Below, piece by piece: positions 5,290 to 5,822 of a stretch of DNA of 5,822 nucleotides. The notes beneath the pieces were generated by a model, which saw nothing but the letters and a program-made list of their open reading frames with translations, had not been told where the DNA came from and searched no databases. Numbering within the stretch: the first letter of the stretch is position 1; the number at the start of each line of letters is the position of its first letter. Origin of the DNA: an uncultured Eubacteriales bacterium (lineage in GTDB: Bacteria; Bacillota; Clostridia; Christensenellales; Christensenellaceae). A program made the translations under genes and the position numbers. The DNA is taken from NCBI GenBank assembly GCA_905193725.1, contig CAJJPW010000140.1, positions 1-5,822 on the forward strand. The letters are read 5' to 3'.

Positions 5290-5688
5290 ATGAACCAAAA
5301 TCATGTAGTTCCTTCCATGGATCAATGGCTGAAAGAGGCAAAATCCCACCCAAGTGCGGCTAAAATTGGGATGTATTTAATTCACAATGGGACGGTGCGT
5401 CAAACGGCAAAAGCCAATGTGCGCTTGGGAGACACTTCAGCGGAGCCAGTTACAGGTATGCTCTTTTCCTATGATGAGGAGAAACTGGAACAAGCGGTGG
5501 AGAAAGCATACCAAATGGAAGGGATTTTCTACATAAAGGTTTGGCTCAATCAGGGAGAGCTGAAGGTGGGAGATGACATCATGTATGTACTCATTGGCGG
5601 CGATATCCGCCCCCATGTGATAGATGCTCTGCAATTTTTAGTGGGCACCATTAAATCCACCTGTGTAGAGGAAATCGAGCTGCACTGA
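5290..5688 (+). CDS. MoaE-like protein (molybdopterin synthase large-subunit homologue, degenerate)
   Basis: A 132-aa protein with the outline of MoaE, the subunit that with MoaD adds sulfur to precursor Z in molybdenum-cofactor synthesis. Similar parts are HNGTVR (32-37, compare FVGTVR), NQGELKVGDD (87-96, compare HRVGRLEVGE), the G-x-IRPH region (104-109) and the helix DALQFLVGTIK (112-122). Lys122 aligns with catalytic Lys119 of E. coli MoaE, but the position of Lys126 is Ile129 within an acidic VEEIE tail. The extra N-terminus (PSMDQWLKEAK) is not in classical MoaE. GAGGTG (5277-5282) lies 7 nt before the ATG. No MoaD or other cofactor gene is nearby. It may be a repurposed MoaE-fold protein, so I give no symbol. 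The family link is fairly sure; the enzymatic role is doubtful. Confidence 0.8.
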   Translation: MNQNHVVPSMDQWLKEAKSHPSAAKIGMYLIHNGTVRQTAKANVRLGDTSAEPVTGMLFSYDEEKLEQAVEKAYQMEGIFYIKVWLNQGELKVGDDIMYVLIGGDIRPHVIDALQFLVGTIKSTCVEEIELH

Positions 5689-5707
5689 TTCGTACTAAAA
5701 TGAATGG

Positions 5708-5732
5708 TGGTTTGCCCTTGCACAGCAAACCA
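5708..5732 (+). other. Hairpin in the 3' untranslated region of the MoaE-like gene
   Basis: TGGTTTGC (5708-5715) and GCAAACCA (5725-5732) form a perfect 8-bp stem with a 9-nt loop, 19 nt past the stop codon. No T-run follows, so it is not a terminator by itself. It may protect the 3' end of the mRNA. Confidence 0.45.
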
Positions 5733-5760
5733 AGATAGGTGAAAGTTGGCATAAATATCT

Positions 5761-5805
5761 AAGCGTGTTACCGGTGAACATAAAATCGGGCAACACGTTT
5801 TTTTT
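5761..5805 (+). terminator. Intrinsic terminator of the MoaE-like gene
   Basis: CGTGTT (5764-5769) pairs with AACACG (5792-5797). The stem continues with CCG/CGG (5771-5773/5787-5789) past a small internal loop. Eight T residues (5798-5805) follow immediately. AAG before the stem can also pair with the first T residues. Confidence 0.87.
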
Positions 5806-5822
5806 ATGACAATATTTAGAAA

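Noticed and set aside
1..5822. CRISPR array, insertion sequence, tRNA or rRNA
   Set aside because: No regularly spaced repeats, transposase, terminal inverted repeats, tRNA or rRNA signatures were found on either strand.

Overview
The window looks like chromosomal DNA of a low-to-moderate GC Firmicute, probably an anaerobic Clostridia (Oscillospirales/Lachnospirales-like). The reasons are a T-box-type leader, strong AGGAGG ribosome binding sites, near-consensus sigma-A promoters, and protein families (a CadC-type ArsR repressor, a stand-alone HMA protein with a CadA-type ATPase, an SPFH protein paired with a ribbon-helix-helix protein, a short MoaE-like protein) that I know mainly from Clostridia. 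The lineage is inference; there is no rRNA or other marker gene.

Left edge (1-264): a perfect TTGACA-N17-TATAAT promoter on the minus strand (95-123) drives a transcript that leaves the window. Its first ~88 nt look like the 5' part of T-box Stem I, so an aminoacyl-tRNA synthetase or an amino-acid biosynthesis or transport gene probably lies just outside. Divergent from it is a TTGACA-N17-TATCAT promoter (202-230) for the metal repressor.

Heavy-metal module (265-2971): an ArsR/SmtB repressor with a CadC-like CxC sensor site (plus strand) is convergent with a two-gene minus-strand operon. That operon encodes a 72-aa cytoplasmic HMA metal-binding protein and a P1B-2 (Zn/Cd/Pb) efflux ATPase that lacks its own N-terminal HMA domain. 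The operon promoter (2944-2971) carries a 15-bp palindrome over the -10 and an 11-bp-arm inverted repeat just past the predicted start. These are the likely metal-responsive operators, about 2.3 kb from the regulator gene. A strong hairpin terminator at 688-722 separates the converging genes.

Middle (2972-3785): an AT-rich 300-bp intergenic stretch with some potential RNA structure, a single-domain cupin of 112 aa, and a hairpin shared with the converging minus-strand operon.

SPFH/RHH operon (3796-5085, minus strand): a membrane-anchored SPFH/band-7 protein of 341 aa is followed after 1 nt by a 66-aa Arc-like ribbon-helix-helix protein. The promoter (TTGACA-N17-TATTAT) is covered by two tandem 17-bp palindromic sites whose starts are 22 bp apart. 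This suggests tight, probably autogenous, control by the RHH protein.

Right end (5290-5805): a MoaE-like protein that keeps the fold signatures and one catalytic lysine but has lost the other, followed by a hairpin and a clear intrinsic terminator. Most of this is recognisable. The least-described parts are the SPFH/RHH pair with its operator array, the orphan MoaE-like protein, and the split ATPase/HMA operon with a convergent regulator.
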